From Gammaproteobacteria bacterium (GTDB taxonomy: Bacteria; Pseudomonadota; Gammaproteobacteria; Burkholderiales; Rhodocyclaceae), in assembly GCA_029289235.1 (NCBI GenBank), contig JARFTZ010000060.1:85425-149424 (forward strand): DNA of 64,000 nucleotides, written 5' to 3'. Each line of letters opens with the position of its first letter. Positions within the stretch are counted from its first letter, which is position 1. The notes under the pieces were generated by a model. It did no database searches. It had not been told where the DNA came from and worked only from the letters and a program-made list of their open reading frames with translations. The translations under genes were made by a program, and so were the position numbers. This document shows, in pieces, positions 34,672 through 43,875 of the stretch.

Positions 34672-35901
34672 ATGAAAAAACTCGGATTCACCACCACCAC
34701 CCTGCATTGCGACCGCACGAAACCCATCGAGCACGGCGCGACCCACAAGCCGGTGCACAACTCGGCCGCCTTCGGCTTCGCCAAGGCGAGCGACCTCGTC
34801 AAGGTCTTCCAGGGCGTCCAGCCCGGCTTCGTCTACGGCCGTCAGGGCACGCCGACCTCGGCGGCGCTGGAAGAGAAGATCACCCGCATGGAACAGGGCT
34901 TCCAGACCATCGGCTTTTCGAGCGGCATGGGCGCCATCTCCGCGACGCTGCTCGCCCTGCTGCGCGCCGGCGACCATCTGGTCTCCAGCCGCTTCCTCTT
35001 CGGCAACACCACCAGCCTGTTCGAGACCTTTGCGCGAATGGGCGTCGAAGTGACCTTCGTCGACGCCACCGACGCCGCCAACGTCGAGGCGGCGATCCGG
35101 CCGGAAACGCGGATGGTCTTCGTCGAGACGATCGCCAACCCGCGCACGCAGGTCAGCGACCTGGAGGGCATCGGCCGGATCTGCCAGGCGCGCGGACTTG
35201 TCTATGTCGTCGACAACACCATCACCTCGCCCTTCCTGTTCCTGCCGAAGAACGTCGGCGCCAGCCTATCGATCAACTCGCTGACCAAGTACATCGGCGG
35301 CCACGGCAATGCGCTCGGCGGCGCGGTGACCGACACCGGCCTGTTCGACTGGTCGTCCTTCCCGAACATCAACGAGCTCTACCGGAAGGGCGACGCGAAG
35401 ACCTGGGGCATCGTGCAGATCCGCAAGAAGGGCCTGCGCGACGCCGGCGCGACGCTCTCGGCGGAATCGGCCCACCACCTAGCCATCGGCGCCGAGACGC
35501 TGGCGCTGCGCATGCCGCGCACCTGCAGCAACGCGCAGGGGCTGGCCGAATTCCTCGCCGCGCACCCGAAGGTCAAGAAGGTTTACTACCCCGGACTCAA
35601 GGATCACCCGCAACACGAGCGCGCCAAGTCGCTGTTCTGCGGCAACAGCGGCATCCTCTCGTTCGAACTGCAGGACGGCATCGACTGCGTCGAGGTGCTC
35701 GACAAGCTGGAACTGGTCATTTCCTCGACCAACCTCGGCGACAACCGCACGCTGGCCATCCCGGTCGCGCCGACGATCTACTTCGAACTCGGCCCGGAAC
35801 GCCGCGCCAGCCTCGGCATCGCCGAATCGCTGGTACGCATCTCGACCGGCATCGAGGATCTCGACGACCTGATCGCCGATTTTTCGGCGGCGCTGGCGTA
35901 G
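34672..35901 (+). CDS. Cys/Met-metabolism PLP-dependent enzyme (cystathionine gamma-synthase family)
   Basis: 409 residues from the ATG at 34672. Fold-type I signatures of the transsulfuration family are present: FVYGRQGTPTSAALEEKI, FSSGMGAISATLLALLRAGDH, VVDNTITSPFLFLP with the cofactor Asp, and SINSLTKYIGGHGN with the PLP-binding Lys. Members perform gamma-replacement or elimination on O-acyl-homoserine or cystathionine/methionine. Long upstream extensions in frame cross the PepSY region and are not credible. No sulfur-assimilation genes adjoin it, so the exact reaction is open. Confidence 0.88.
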   Translation: MKKLGFTTTTLHCDRTKPIEHGATHKPVHNSAAFGFAKASDLVKVFQGVQPGFVYGRQGTPTSAALEEKITRMEQGFQTIGFSSGMGAISATLLALLRAGDHLVSSRFLFGNTTSLFETFARMGVEVTFVDATDAANVEAAIRPETRMVFVETIANPRTQVSDLEGIGRICQARGLVYVVDNTITSPFLFLPKNVGASLSINSLTKYIGGHGNALGGAVTDTGLFDWSSFPNINELYRKGDAKTWGIVQIRKKGLRDAGATLSAESAHHLAIGAETLALRMPRTCSNAQGLAEFLAAHPKVKKVYYPGLKDHPQHERAKSLFCGNSGILSFELQDGIDCVEVLDKLELVISSTNLGDNRTLAIPVAPTIYFELGPERRASLGIAESLVRISTGIEDLDDLIADFSAALA

Positions 35902-35915
35902 CAATACTGGCGAAT

Positions 35916-35984
35916 CGTCATTCCGGCGCAGGCCGGAATCCAGAAAATTCAACGAGCTGGACCCCGGCCTTCGCCGGGGTGACG
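35916..35984. repeat. Dispersed bipartite palindromic repeat, copy 3
   Basis: A 69-bp unit from CGTCATTCCGGCG to CGCCGGGGTGACG. It is nearly the reverse complement of copy 1 (11969-12037), including the internal CCAGAAAATTC. It is located between convergent genes (PLP enzyme and YjdM-like), where it could act as a bidirectional terminator. Confidence 0.85.
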
Positions 35985-36010
35985 ACTATTCAAGCGCCTA
36001 CTGGCGCTTG

Positions 36011-36352
36011 CTAAGCTTTCCTTACGAACTCGGACTTCAACTGCATGGCGCCAAAGCCGTCGATCTTGCAATCGATGTCGTGATCGCCGTCGACCAGACG
36101 GATGTTCTTCACCTTGGTGCCGATCTTGATCGACGAGGACGCGCCCTTGACCTTGAGATCCTTGATCACCGTCACCGTGTCGCCGTCGTGAAGCTCGTTG
36201 CCTGACGCGTCACGCACCACCTTCCGCTCCTCGGCGCCTTCTTCCGCCGCGTCCTTCGACCACTCGTGGGAGCACTCCGGACAGATCAGCATGGCGCCAT
36301 CCTCGTAGGTGAATTCTGATCCGCAGCTCGGGCACGGGGGCAGGTTACTCAT
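36011..36352 (-). CDS. yjdM: Zinc-ribbon PhnA/YjdM-like protein
   Basis: 113 residues. An N-terminal zinc ribbon has four Cys ([10 protein letters not shown] and [10 protein letters not shown]). The C-terminal PhnA-like beta domain reads [31 protein letters not shown]. Length and arrangement are those of the YjdM/PhnA family, whose role is not settled. AAAGGA precedes the ATG at 36352. It is convergent with the PLP enzyme and preceded by a GlcG-like gene. Confidence 0.9.
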   Translation of the reverse strand: MSNLPPCPSCGSEFTYEDGAMLICPECSHEWSKDAAEEGAEERKVVRDASGNELHDGDTVTVIKDLKVKGASSSIKIGTKVKNIRLVDGDHDIDCKIDGFGAMQLKSEFVRKA

Positions 36353-36448
36353 GGAAAATCCTTTCGGGGTAACGGCAAAAAGCGCGGAAGGATAACACCA
36401 CACCTCGTGGTCGGAATAAACCACGAGGCGGCCACGGCCACGCAAGGT

Positions 36449-36859
36449 TCAAGCGAAGGTTCTGGCGATCTCCACCGCGGCACGCGCCACCGCCGCATCC
36501 TCCTCCGCCTTCATGCCACTGATCCCGAGCCCGCCGATGACCCCGCCCGCCGCGTTCCGCACCGCGACGCCGCCGGGAAGCGCTGTCATCTTCGGGTCGC
36601 AGAAATTGGCGAGCGACAGATTCTCCCGCTGCAAACGTTCAAGGAACGCGTCCGTATCCACGCCCATCACCGCCGCCGTATAGGCTTTCGCTTGCGACAA
36701 ATGAACGCAGCGAACCGGCACGCCTTCGACGCGGTTAAACGCCGTCAACAAGCCGGCCGTGTCGCAAACGGATACGCAGATCGGCTGCGCGTAATCCGCA
36801 TCGGCCTTGTCGATCGCCGCCTCGATCATGGCCTTGGCCAGCTGCAAAGTCATTCCCAT
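36449..36859 (-). CDS. GlcG/HbpS-family (heme-degrading-like) protein
   Basis: 136 residues of the HbpS-like/GlcG fold: LQLAKAMIEAAIDKADA, ICVSVCDTAGLLTAFNRVEGVP, SQAKAYTAAVMGVDT, ALPGGVAVRNAAGGVIGGLGISG. Family members bind small ligands (haem or cobalamin cofactors in some cases); no catalytic role is certain. GGAG seven bases before the ATG at 36859 supports the start, with another ATG two codons on. It is not linked to glycolate genes here. Confidence 0.85.
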   Translation of the reverse strand: MGMTLQLAKAMIEAAIDKADADYAQPICVSVCDTAGLLTAFNRVEGVPVRCVHLSQAKAYTAAVMGVDTDAFLERLQRENLSLANFCDPKMTALPGGVAVRNAAGGVIGGLGISGMKAEEDAAVARAAVEIARTFA

Positions 36860-37066
36860 TGTTCTTCTCCCCTCCCGGTAAAAATGACCATCACTATAGC
36901 CGGGTCCTCTTGCCGCCGAACAGATGCCCCGGGCGGCTGCGATCACACCGAATTTTGGAGTGCCTGAAACGTTGCCGGATTGGCCGCACGCTGCGTGTGC
37001 GAGGCAAGAACCGCTACTGCGCTTGCAATCGACTGGAACTGCCGCCCCGGGTTTTCGCAGACCGAT

Positions 37067-37480
37067 TCAGCCAGCCGCCAGCGCCGCGCGCAGCCTGCGC
37101 ATCAGCCAGCCGATCCCCGGCAGGGTCATGTACAGTTCCTCGGCCGCATCCCAGTAATCGCGGTGGATGAGCACCTTGCCGTCGTTGGCAAAGCACAGAT
37201 GCGTCGCGCCACGAATGACCTGCGGCTGACCACGCCGGACGAAGTGGAAATTCCACACGAGCATCGCCCGATCGCCTTCCGCCAGCCTGTCGGAGACGAC
37301 GAAGCGCGGCGCGTCGACCTGCCGGTACATGTGCTCGAAGATGCGCCGGATTGCCGCGACGCCTTGCACGTCGTTGAACGGATCCTTGAAGCGGGCGTCC
37401 GGCGCGTAGAAGTCGCCGAGGCGTTCGAGACTTTGCGGCGTCAGCGTCTCGAAGAAGTTGACCAGGTCTTCAAGACGCAT
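37067..37480 (-). CDS. SnoaL/NTF2-like protein of the lipid-modification operon
   Basis: 137 residues with an NTF2-like cone fold: LVNFFETLTPQSLERLGDFYAPDARFKDPF, then GVAAIRRIFEHMY, and strands RAMLVWNFHFVRRGQPQVIRGATHLCFANDGKVLIHRDYWD quoted here only as landmarks at about residues 70-110. It is the last gene of the operon starting at 43862 and overlaps the SDR gene by 11 bp. CGGAGG precedes the ATG. Homologues occur in DUF1365/CFA clusters in other proteobacteria; its ligand is unknown. Confidence 0.82.
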   Translation of the reverse strand: MRLEDLVNFFETLTPQSLERLGDFYAPDARFKDPFNDVQGVAAIRRIFEHMYRQVDAPRFVVSDRLAEGDRAMLVWNFHFVRRGQPQVIRGATHLCFANDGKVLIHRDYWDAAEELYMTLPGIGWLMRRLRAALAAG

Positions 37481-38237
37481 GGTCGCCTCCGGTGATGCGG
37501 CGGATCAGCCGGAAATACAGGCCGTAGGGCAGTTTCGACAGAAGCTTCAGTACGCTGGTAAAGCGTTTCGGGAAATGAATCTCGAATGCGCCAGAGCGAA
37601 AACCATCAACGATGGCCTCCGCCGCCTGCTCGGGCGACAGCATCGCCGGCATGGCGAAGTCGTTCTTCGCCGTCAGGCGGGTGGCGACGAAACCGGGGTT
37701 GATCGCCCAGACACCGATCCCGCGCGGCGCAAGGTCGAGATGCAGGCATTCGGCGAAATGGATCAGCGCCGCCTTGCCGGGGCCGTAGGCCAGCGCCTTG
37801 GGCAGCCCGCGATAGCCGGCGACGCTGGCGACGAAGGCAATACCGCCCCCCGGCTGCAGGTCGCCGAGCACGGCGCCGGCCAGACGCAGGGCGCCGGTAA
37901 AATTCACCGCGACGATCCGCTCCGCGCGCGCCGCGTCGAATCCTTCGGCGCTCATCGGCTCGTAGTCGCCGGCAAGATAGACGACCAGATCGACGCCGCC
38001 CCACGCCGCGACGAGTCGCGCCCGCGCCGCCGCGAGCGCCTCCGCGTCAAGGACATTGCACGGCAGCAACAACGCACCGTCGATGCCGAGCGCCTGCAGC
38101 GCCTCCAGCCGCCGCGCGCTGAGCGCCAGCCGGGCACCGTGCGCCGCCAGCGCACGCGCCAGCGCCGCGCCGATGCCGCTGGACGCGCCGACCAGCCAGA
38201 CGCGCCGCCCGTTCCATTCGGTCAGTTTCGGGTTCAT
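37470..38237 (-). CDS. Short-chain dehydrogenase/reductase
   Basis: 255 residues of the classical SDR family. The cofactor motif is GASSGIGAALARALA (about 17-31). VVYLAG stands for the NNAG strand. The active site is SVAGYRGLPKALAYGPGKAAL (Ser, Tyr, Lys). ARR after the second strand suggests NADP preference. It overlaps the DUF3833 gene by 4 bp and the NTF2-like gene by 11 bp. Likely it reduces or oxidises a lipid-derived carbonyl in this operon. Confidence 0.87.
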   Translation of the reverse strand: MNPKLTEWNGRRVWLVGASSGIGAALARALAAHGARLALSARRLEALQALGIDGALLLPCNVLDAEALAAARARLVAAWGGVDLVVYLAGDYEPMSAEGFDAARAERIVAVNFTGALRLAGAVLGDLQPGGGIAFVASVAGYRGLPKALAYGPGKAALIHFAECLHLDLAPRGIGVWAINPGFVATRLTAKNDFAMPAMLSPEQAAEAIVDGFRSGAFEIHFPKRFTSVLKLLSKLPYGLYFRLIRRITGGDHAS

Positions 38238-38755
38238 CGCTTGACAAAGGTGAGCGTTACCTCACCGAGCCGGAAACCCCATTTCGACATGAACGAGCGG
38301 TTGAGCATCACCTTGTCGTCGATCAGGAACATCCAGTCGTCGAAGTCGACGTGGTAGACCTTGTCGTCGACCGGCAGGGCAAGCACGTAGCGCCAGCGCA
38401 GGGCATTGCCGGCGGCCTCCCCGAGCGCTTCGCCGATCACGTCGTCGGCACGACCGCGAAAACTGCCGTCGGCCTGCCGCGTCAGCGTCCACACGCGGGT
38501 CGAGGTGGTGCCGTCGGACCAGCTGAAGCGTTCGTCGAGCACGCCGACATCGCCCTCCCAGCGGGCGTCGATGCGCACGTGGAAGCGCTTCTTCACCTCG
38601 CCCGACCGCCCCTGGAACATCCCCCAGGCGTCGAGCGTGCCGTTGAAGTAGGTTTTCAGGTCGAGGACCGGCGTTTCGGCCCGGTACTGTTCCACCCCCG
38701 TCGACGCGCAGGCCGTCAGGCCGAGGGACAGGGCAGCAGCGCATAGCAGTTTCAT
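38234..38755 (-). CDS. DUF3833 lipoprotein
   Basis: 173 residues. A lipoprotein signal ends at LTACAS (Cys about 16). The remainder fits DUF3833: FNGTLDAWGMFQGRSGEVKKRFHVRI, GTTSTRVWTL and DDWMFLIDDKVMLNRSFMSKWGF. The family is a beta-rich envelope protein of unknown function that co-occurs with the SDR, MFS and CFA genes found here. The ATG overlaps the MFS stop by one base, and the stop overlaps the SDR start. Confidence 0.87.
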   Translation of the reverse strand: MKLLCAAALSLGLTACASTGVEQYRAETPVLDLKTYFNGTLDAWGMFQGRSGEVKKRFHVRIDARWEGDVGVLDERFSWSDGTTSTRVWTLTRQADGSFRGRADDVIGEALGEAAGNALRWRYVLALPVDDKVYHVDFDDWMFLIDDKVMLNRSFMSKWGFRLGEVTLTFVKR

Positions 38756-40005
38756 CAGCGGACCTCCAGGGAATCGCGCCAGCGCCACAGCAGCAGCGAC
38801 GCCAGCAGTTTGAAAGCGAGCGGCAACACGGCATACACCGCGCTCAGGGCTACCAATCCATCACCGGCGGTTCCGGGCTGGTAGCCGAACAGCGCGAGCA
38901 GCGGCAGGGCGAGTCCCGCTGCCAGCGCCAGATTGAGCTTGGCGAGAAAGTTCCACAGGCCGAAACAGGCGCCCGGCCGCCCGAGGCGTTCGCCAAGGTC
39001 GGCGGCAATCGCCGCCGGCAGGGCCAGATCGGCGCCCAGCGCCAGGCCCGACGCGGCGCAGATCACCGCAAAGGCGGCGACGTCCCCCGCCCCGAGCACC
39101 CCGGCGCCGGCGAAGGCGAGCATCGCCAGCAGCATCGCCCCGAGCCAGGCGCGCACCCGACCGAAGCGCCCGGCGAGGCGCACCCAGGCAGGCAACGACG
39201 CCGCACCGGCGACGAAATACAGCGCCAGCAGCGCCCCGCCGGCCGGCTCCGCGCGCAGCACGTCGGCGACGAAAAACAGGAACAGCGTCGCCGGCAAGGC
39301 GGAAGCCATGCCGTTGGCGACAAACACCGCGAGCAGGCGGCGGAACGGCGCATCGCGCAGGACCGCGTTCAGGCTCGCTCCCAGCGGCGCGGCGATGGTG
39401 GTGCGCAATGGAGCGGCGACCGTGGAGAACAGGGCGACAACCGCCAGCAGCGCGAGCGGCGGCAGCACCCAGCCGAGGCGAGCCACGCCCGCGCCGGGAT
39501 CGGCGGCCAGCAGGCCCGGCAAGGCCGCTGCGAGAACGACGCCGGCCAGCGCAAAGCCCTCGCGCGCGGCGGTGAGGCGCGTGCGGTCGCGCGAATCGGC
39601 GCCGGCGTCCGCCCCCCACGCCTGATAGGCGATCGCGGCCGCCGAATAGCCGGCGAAGGTCAGCGCCAGCGAAGCGACCAGCCACAGGCCGGCGAAACTG
39701 TCGGGCGGATTGAGCAGCGCGACGAAGCCGGCGAGGAACGGCAACAGCGCCAGCGCCAGCATGCGCCGCCGCGGCAGCCGGTCGGCCAGCCAGCCGAGCC
39801 AGGGATCGATTGCCGCGTCGAACAACCGCGCGCCGAGCAGCAGCCCGCCCAGCAACGCCAACGGCAGGCCGGCATGCTCGGCATAAAAGCGCGGCACATG
39901 CACGTAGAGCGGCAGAGCGGCGAAGGCCAGCGGCAGACCGAGAAAGCCATAGGCGGCCAGACGCCAGCGTTCGGAGAACTGGGAAAGTCGGCTTGCCCCG
40001 GTCAC
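38755..40005 (-). CDS. MFS transporter of the lipid-modification operon
   Basis: 416 residues with 12 membrane helices. The early LFDAAIDPWLGWLADRLPRRRM is the motif of GPH-type (sugar/cation symporter-like) major facilitators. The start is GTG, supported by GGAGG six bases upstream, one base after the preceding gene's stop. It is embedded in the DUF1365/CFA operon, so it may move a lipid or precursor, but sequence gives no substrate. Confidence 0.85.
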   Translation of the reverse strand: MTGASRLSQFSERWRLAAYGFLGLPLAFAALPLYVHVPRFYAEHAGLPLALLGGLLLGARLFDAAIDPWLGWLADRLPRRRMLALALLPFLAGFVALLNPPDSFAGLWLVASLALTFAGYSAAAIAYQAWGADAGADSRDRTRLTAAREGFALAGVVLAAALPGLLAADPGAGVARLGWVLPPLALLAVVALFSTVAAPLRTTIAAPLGASLNAVLRDAPFRRLLAVFVANGMASALPATLFLFFVADVLRAEPAGGALLALYFVAGAASLPAWVRLAGRFGRVRAWLGAMLLAMLAFAGAGVLGAGDVAAFAVICAASGLALGADLALPAAIAADLGERLGRPGACFGLWNFLAKLNLALAAGLALPLLALFGYQPGTAGDGLVALSAVYAVLPLAFKLLASLLLWRWRDSLEVR

Positions 40006-40006
40006 G

Positions 40007-40561
40007 TCACGCCTCCGGCGGCGTCAGCAGCGCCGCGCGCAGTTCCGGCGCGCTGGTGCGCGGGTCGAGCCAGATGGCGAAGAAGTCGCGGGCGAAGCGC
40101 GGATCGTCGATGCGCCCGAGATCGCGCCCGTTGTGCAGGAAATGCGCCCCGTCGGGCCGGTAGAGCCCGACGATGTGATCACCCGGCGCCACGTCCGGGA
40201 AGAGTCGAGCAAGACGCTCCTGCCACGCCGCCAGCGCCTCTGGATCGGCGCCGAGCCGGCGCATTTCGTCGATGCTGGCCTCGGCGATGGCCATTCCGGC
40301 GATGCGCCGCCGGTAGTCGAGGCGCAACGCGAGCGGCGGCCGCAACGGATCGTCGCCGGCCCACAGCGTCGCTTCGTAGACCAGGAAGCCGAAGCGGCGG
40401 AACGGTCCCCGCCCCCAGCGGCGCAGGCCCGGCAAAGGACTGGCTGCGTCGGCCCATGCGGAAAGCGGCACGAACGCCGCCGCGAGGGCCGCCCCGAGAG
40501 TGACTCCGAGCAGGCGCCGCCGCCCGCGGTCAGGCGTGTGCGAGTTCGAACTGGACGACAT
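40007..40561 (-). CDS. Chalcone-isomerase-like secreted protein
   Basis: 184 residues from the ATG at 40561, which lies inside the 3' end of the CFA gene. RRRLLGVTLGAALAAAF near the N terminus is a signal peptide with a twin-arginine flavour. The rest follows the chalcone_isomerase-like family: RFGFLVYEATLWAGDD, PLALRLDYRRRIAG and the terminal FFAIWLDPRTSAPELRAALL. Bacterial members lack known isomerase activity and may bind fatty acids, which fits a lipid operon. Overlapping starts and stops on both sides indicate tight coupling. Confidence 0.8.
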   Translation of the reverse strand: MSSSSNSHTPDRGRRRLLGVTLGAALAAAFVPLSAWADAASPLPGLRRWGRGPFRRFGFLVYEATLWAGDDPLRPPLALRLDYRRRIAGMAIAEASIDEMRRLGADPEALAAWQERLARLFPDVAPGDHIVGLYRPDGAHFLHNGRDLGRIDDPRFARDFFAIWLDPRTSAPELRAALLTPPEA

Positions 40562-41723
40562 CGATCGATCCGGCCAGGAAGCCGGCCTCGCAATAGGAAA
40601 GATAGAACAACCACAGGCGGCGGAAGGTCTCGTCGAAGCCGAGCGGCGCAATCTGCGGCCAGTTGGCCTCGAAGGCCTCGCGCCAGAGCGCCAGCGTGCG
40701 CGCGTAATCGGGGCCGAAGGCAAACTCGTCACGCACCGTCAGCCCCTGCCGCGCGGCCTGCGCCCGGAATTCCGCACGCGAAGGAAGCATGCCGCCGGGG
40801 AAGATGTACTGCTGGATGAAATCGGTGCCCTTGCGGTAGTCGGCAAACAGGTCGTCGCGAATGGTAATGCTCTGGATCACCGCCCGCCCTTCCGGCTTCA
40901 GGGCATTCGCCACGGTACGGAAATAGGTCGGCCACCAGCGCTCGCCGACCGCCTCGAACATCTCGATCGACACCACGTGGTCGAAACGCTCGGTGGTGTC
41001 GCGGTAATCCTGCAGGCGCAGGTCAGCGTCCGGCACGCGCTTGCGCGCCCATTCCAGTTGCGCCGGCGACAGGGTCAGGCCGGTGACCTGCAGCCCCGCC
41101 CGGGTCGCCAGTTCGGCGAAGCCGCCCCAGCCGCAGCCAATCTCCAGGACGCGCTGGCCAGGCGCCGCCGCCAGCCGGTCGAGGATGCGCCGGTACTTGG
41201 CGTCCTGCGCCGCTTCGAGCGGCAGAGCGGGATTGCCGCCGAACAGCGCCGCCGAATAGCTCATGCCGCGGTCGAGCCAGAGCGAATAGAACGCGTTGCC
41301 CAGATCGTAGTGCGCCATGATGTTGCGCCGGCTACCGGCGCGGCTGTTACGGTTGAAGGCATGGCGCACGCGGGCCAGCAACAGGCGGTGCCAGGCGCCG
41401 TACAACGCCTGGCGCAGCACCGCGCGGTTGCGCGCCAGCAGCGTCAGCAAGGCTGTGACGTCCGGCGACGACCACTCGCCATCGAGCCAGGCTTCGGCCA
41501 GACCGATGTCGCCGCGCGCCAGGACGCGGCTGAACACCTGTTCGTCCCGGACCTGCATGACGGCGACCGGCTCGCCGTCGCCGAAAACGAAGCGCCCGCC
41601 GTCGGGGAAGCTCACCTCCAGCAGGCCGCCGCCGAGCTTTTCGAGCAGCGAAAGAACGGTGCGTGTATCGCGGCGCAGGCGGGTGCCCGAGGGCCAGGCT
41701 AGGGTCGTTTGCAGTTCGCTCAT
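40530..41723 (-). CDS. Cyclopropane-fatty-acid-synthase-type SAM methyltransferase
   Basis: 397 residues. The SAM site VLEIGCGWGGFAELA is at about 190-204, with LTLSPAQLEWARKR and DHVVSIEMFEAVGERWW. The C terminus has IFPGGMLPS and YLSYCEAGF as in CFA synthases. CFA-type enzymes methylate or cyclopropanate unsaturated phospholipid acyl chains; relatives next to DUF1365 act in light or singlet-oxygen responses and in furan fatty acid synthesis. The start overlaps the DUF1365 stop (ATGA), and the 3' end overlaps the next gene by 32 bp. Confidence 0.88.
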   Translation of the reverse strand: MSELQTTLAWPSGTRLRRDTRTVLSLLEKLGGGLLEVSFPDGGRFVFGDGEPVAVMQVRDEQVFSRVLARGDIGLAEAWLDGEWSSPDVTALLTLLARNRAVLRQALYGAWHRLLLARVRHAFNRNSRAGSRRNIMAHYDLGNAFYSLWLDRGMSYSAALFGGNPALPLEAAQDAKYRRILDRLAAAPGQRVLEIGCGWGGFAELATRAGLQVTGLTLSPAQLEWARKRVPDADLRLQDYRDTTERFDHVVSIEMFEAVGERWWPTYFRTVANALKPEGRAVIQSITIRDDLFADYRKGTDFIQQYIFPGGMLPSRAEFRAQAARQGLTVRDEFAFGPDYARTLALWREAFEANWPQIAPLGFDETFRRLWLFYLSYCEAGFLAGSIDVVQFELAHA

Positions 41724-42517
41724 GACGTCGGTTCTCCGAGAACGGGTTTTGAAACGTTGGTGGAAGCAAGGGTTGCGGGGGGCGGATTCATCCCGTAAAA
41801 CGGCACGCCCTTCAGCCACAGCCGCAGCGCCTGCCAATGGATGCGGGCGATGACGCCAAGCGTCATCAGCGGCATCCGGACGAGCGCGCCGAGCAAGGCG
41901 CCGGAAGACCACGCTCGTGGCCGGCCGGAAATCGCCGTCAGCAGCAAATCGCCGTCGCCATCGGCATAGTCGATGCGCACGCGCGGCACCGGGCGCTGCA
42001 GGTCGAAGCGGAAGCGGTAAGTGCCTTCCAGCGTGCAGAACGGCGAGACGTGGAAGGCCTTGTCGGCGGTGAACACCTGGCCGTCGCGCAGCGGCGAGCG
42101 GTCGGGGTTGTGCAGCAGGTAGGCATGCCGCCCGCCGAAGGTGTTGTTCACTTCGGCCAGGACGGCGACCAGCACGCCCGCGGCATCGTGGCAGAACCAG
42201 AAGCTGACCGGGTTGAAGACGTAGCCAAACACGCGCGGGAAGGTCTGCAGGACGATCTCGCCATCGTGCGGCAAATCGCGCGCGCGCAGGATCGACTCGA
42301 TCCACGGCAGCAGCGGCCGGCCGTCGCGCTCGCCGTGATCGCAGCCGTGGAAGGCCAGCAGGTTGAAGCGGTCGAGCGAGAACACCGGCCGCTGCGCCTC
42401 GCCCAGCCGGCGCAGCGGCAACTGCACGTAGAACACTGGATAGACAAAGGCGTTCGCCGCCGGACGCAGGCGCCGGTGCATGACGTGGCCGAGGAAGAGA
42501 GTGGGTTCGCGGGTCAT
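41720..42517 (-). CDS. DUF1365 family protein
   Basis: 265 residues with DUF1365 signatures: LFLGHVMHRRLRPAANAFVYPVFY, VFGYVFNPVSFWFCHDA, EVNNTFGGRHAYLL and KAFHVSPFCTLEGTYRFRF. The family is nearly always next to CFA-type methyltransferases and a FAD oxidase, as here, and is thought to act in fatty-acid modification. Its reaction is not established. Overlap with the CFA gene is 4 bp; the FAD gene ends 7 bp upstream. Confidence 0.9.
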   Translation of the reverse strand: MTREPTLFLGHVMHRRLRPAANAFVYPVFYVQLPLRRLGEAQRPVFSLDRFNLLAFHGCDHGERDGRPLLPWIESILRARDLPHDGEIVLQTFPRVFGYVFNPVSFWFCHDAAGVLVAVLAEVNNTFGGRHAYLLHNPDRSPLRDGQVFTADKAFHVSPFCTLEGTYRFRFDLQRPVPRVRIDYADGDGDLLLTAISGRPRAWSSGALLGALVRMPLMTLGVIARIHWQALRLWLKGVPFYGMNPPPATLASTNVSKPVLGEPTS

Positions 42518-42524
42518 GGCCAGC

Positions 42525-43862
42525 CTACGCCCTTTCCCGTCGCAGCGCCGCCGACGTCTGCCAGGGCGCCGCCACGCCGAGGCTGTTGGCCACCCGTAGC
42601 GCCGAAAGCAGTCCGTCCTCGTGGAAGCCGTAGCGCCCCCACGCGCCCGCCAGCCAGAGCCCGCCCGCGCCTTGCACGCCGGCCGTGGCATCGGTCAGGC
42701 GGCGCTGCGCGGCGATGGCGGCGGCGTCGAAGATCGGGTGGTCGTAGTCGAACGCGGCGATCACCTTCGCTGGATCGGGTTCGCGCGCCGGATTGAGCGT
42801 CACCACCACCGGCGTGGCGAACGGCAACGGCTGCAGGCGGTTGATCAGGTAGGAAACGCCGACCGGCTGCTGCCCCGGCGCGCCGCTGCCAGCGAAGTAG
42901 TTCCACGCCGACCACAGCTTGCGATCGCGCGGCAGCAGACGCTCGTCAGTGTGCAGCAGCGCGCGGTTGGGCTGGTAGCGGACCGCGGCGAGCACCTCGC
43001 GCTGCCCGGCAGTGGCCGCGTTGCCGGCAATCGCCAGCGCCTGGTCACTGTGGCAGGCCAGCACGACCTGATCGAATGTTTCACTGCCCGCAGCATGATG
43101 AACACGCAGACCGTCCGCCGTGCGTTCCAGGCTCTGCACCGGGCAGCCCACACGAACGTCGTCGAGCTGTGCCGCGATGCGCCGCACGTACTCGCGCCCG
43201 CCGCCCTGCACCGTGCGCCACAGCGGCCGGTCGAAGATCTGCAGCAGGCCGTGGTTGCGGCAGAAGCGGACGAAGGTCGCCAGCGGCATGGCGCGCATCT
43301 GCGCCGTAGGACACGACCAGATCGCCGCCGCCATCGGCAGCAGGTACCAGTCGGCAAAGGCCGCCGAATACCGTCCGGCGTCGAGAAACTCGCCCAACGG
43401 CCGCTCGTCGTCGGGATGAGTCGCCAGCCAGGCCGTGCTCTCGCGATTGAAGCGCAGGATGTCGGCAAGCATCGCCCAGAACGGCCGCCGCAGCAGGTTG
43501 CGCTTCTGCCCGAAGACCGTCGCCAGGCTGCTGCCGGCCCATTCGAGGTCCGGGTTCTCCAGGCTGACCGCAAAGGACATCTCGGTCGGGACGCTGGCCA
43601 CGCCGAGTTCCTTGAACAAGGCGATCAGGTTCGGGTAGGTCGCGTCGTTGAACACCAGGAAGCCGGTATCGACCGGATGCGTCGCTCCATCGAGCGTCAC
43701 GTCGACAGTATTGGTGTGCCCGCCGAGACGGGGCGCGGCCTCGAACAGCGTCACCTGGTAGCGCTGGCGCAGCAGCCAGGCACTGGCCAGCCCGGAAATC
43801 CCCGCACCGACGACGGCGATACGAGTTCTCGGCCGGTTTTCAAAATCTCGTCTTTGCATCAT
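42525..43862 (-). CDS. FAD-dependent amine-oxidase-like protein
   Basis: 445 residues. The N-terminal FAD dinucleotide motif is IAVVGAGISGLASAWLL, with the acidic strand end VTLFEAAPRLGGHT. A C-terminal LWLAGAWGRYGFHEDGLLSA closes the flavin site. This COG2907-type oxidase accompanies DUF1365 and CFA genes. ATG at 43862, with GTG just upstream (43865) and another ATG just downstream (43859), follows AGGGG. It is the first gene of an eight-gene operon and is divergent from the B12-binding MerR regulator. Likely role: desaturation or oxidation of a lipid; not proven. Confidence 0.87.
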   Translation of the reverse strand: MMQRRDFENRPRTRIAVVGAGISGLASAWLLRQRYQVTLFEAAPRLGGHTNTVDVTLDGATHPVDTGFLVFNDATYPNLIALFKELGVASVPTEMSFAVSLENPDLEWAGSSLATVFGQKRNLLRRPFWAMLADILRFNRESTAWLATHPDDERPLGEFLDAGRYSAAFADWYLLPMAAAIWSCPTAQMRAMPLATFVRFCRNHGLLQIFDRPLWRTVQGGGREYVRRIAAQLDDVRVGCPVQSLERTADGLRVHHAAGSETFDQVVLACHSDQALAIAGNAATAGQREVLAAVRYQPNRALLHTDERLLPRDRKLWSAWNYFAGSGAPGQQPVGVSYLINRLQPLPFATPVVVTLNPAREPDPAKVIAAFDYDHPIFDAAAIAAQRRLTDATAGVQGAGGLWLAGAWGRYGFHEDGLLSALRVANSLGVAAPWQTSAALRRERA

Positions 43863-43875
43863 CACGCCCCTATAA

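Noticed and set aside
40562..40732. N-terminal extension of the chalcone-isomerase-like protein
   Set aside because: The extra 57 codons overlap the CFA gene in another frame, and the signal peptide begins only after the ATG at 40561.
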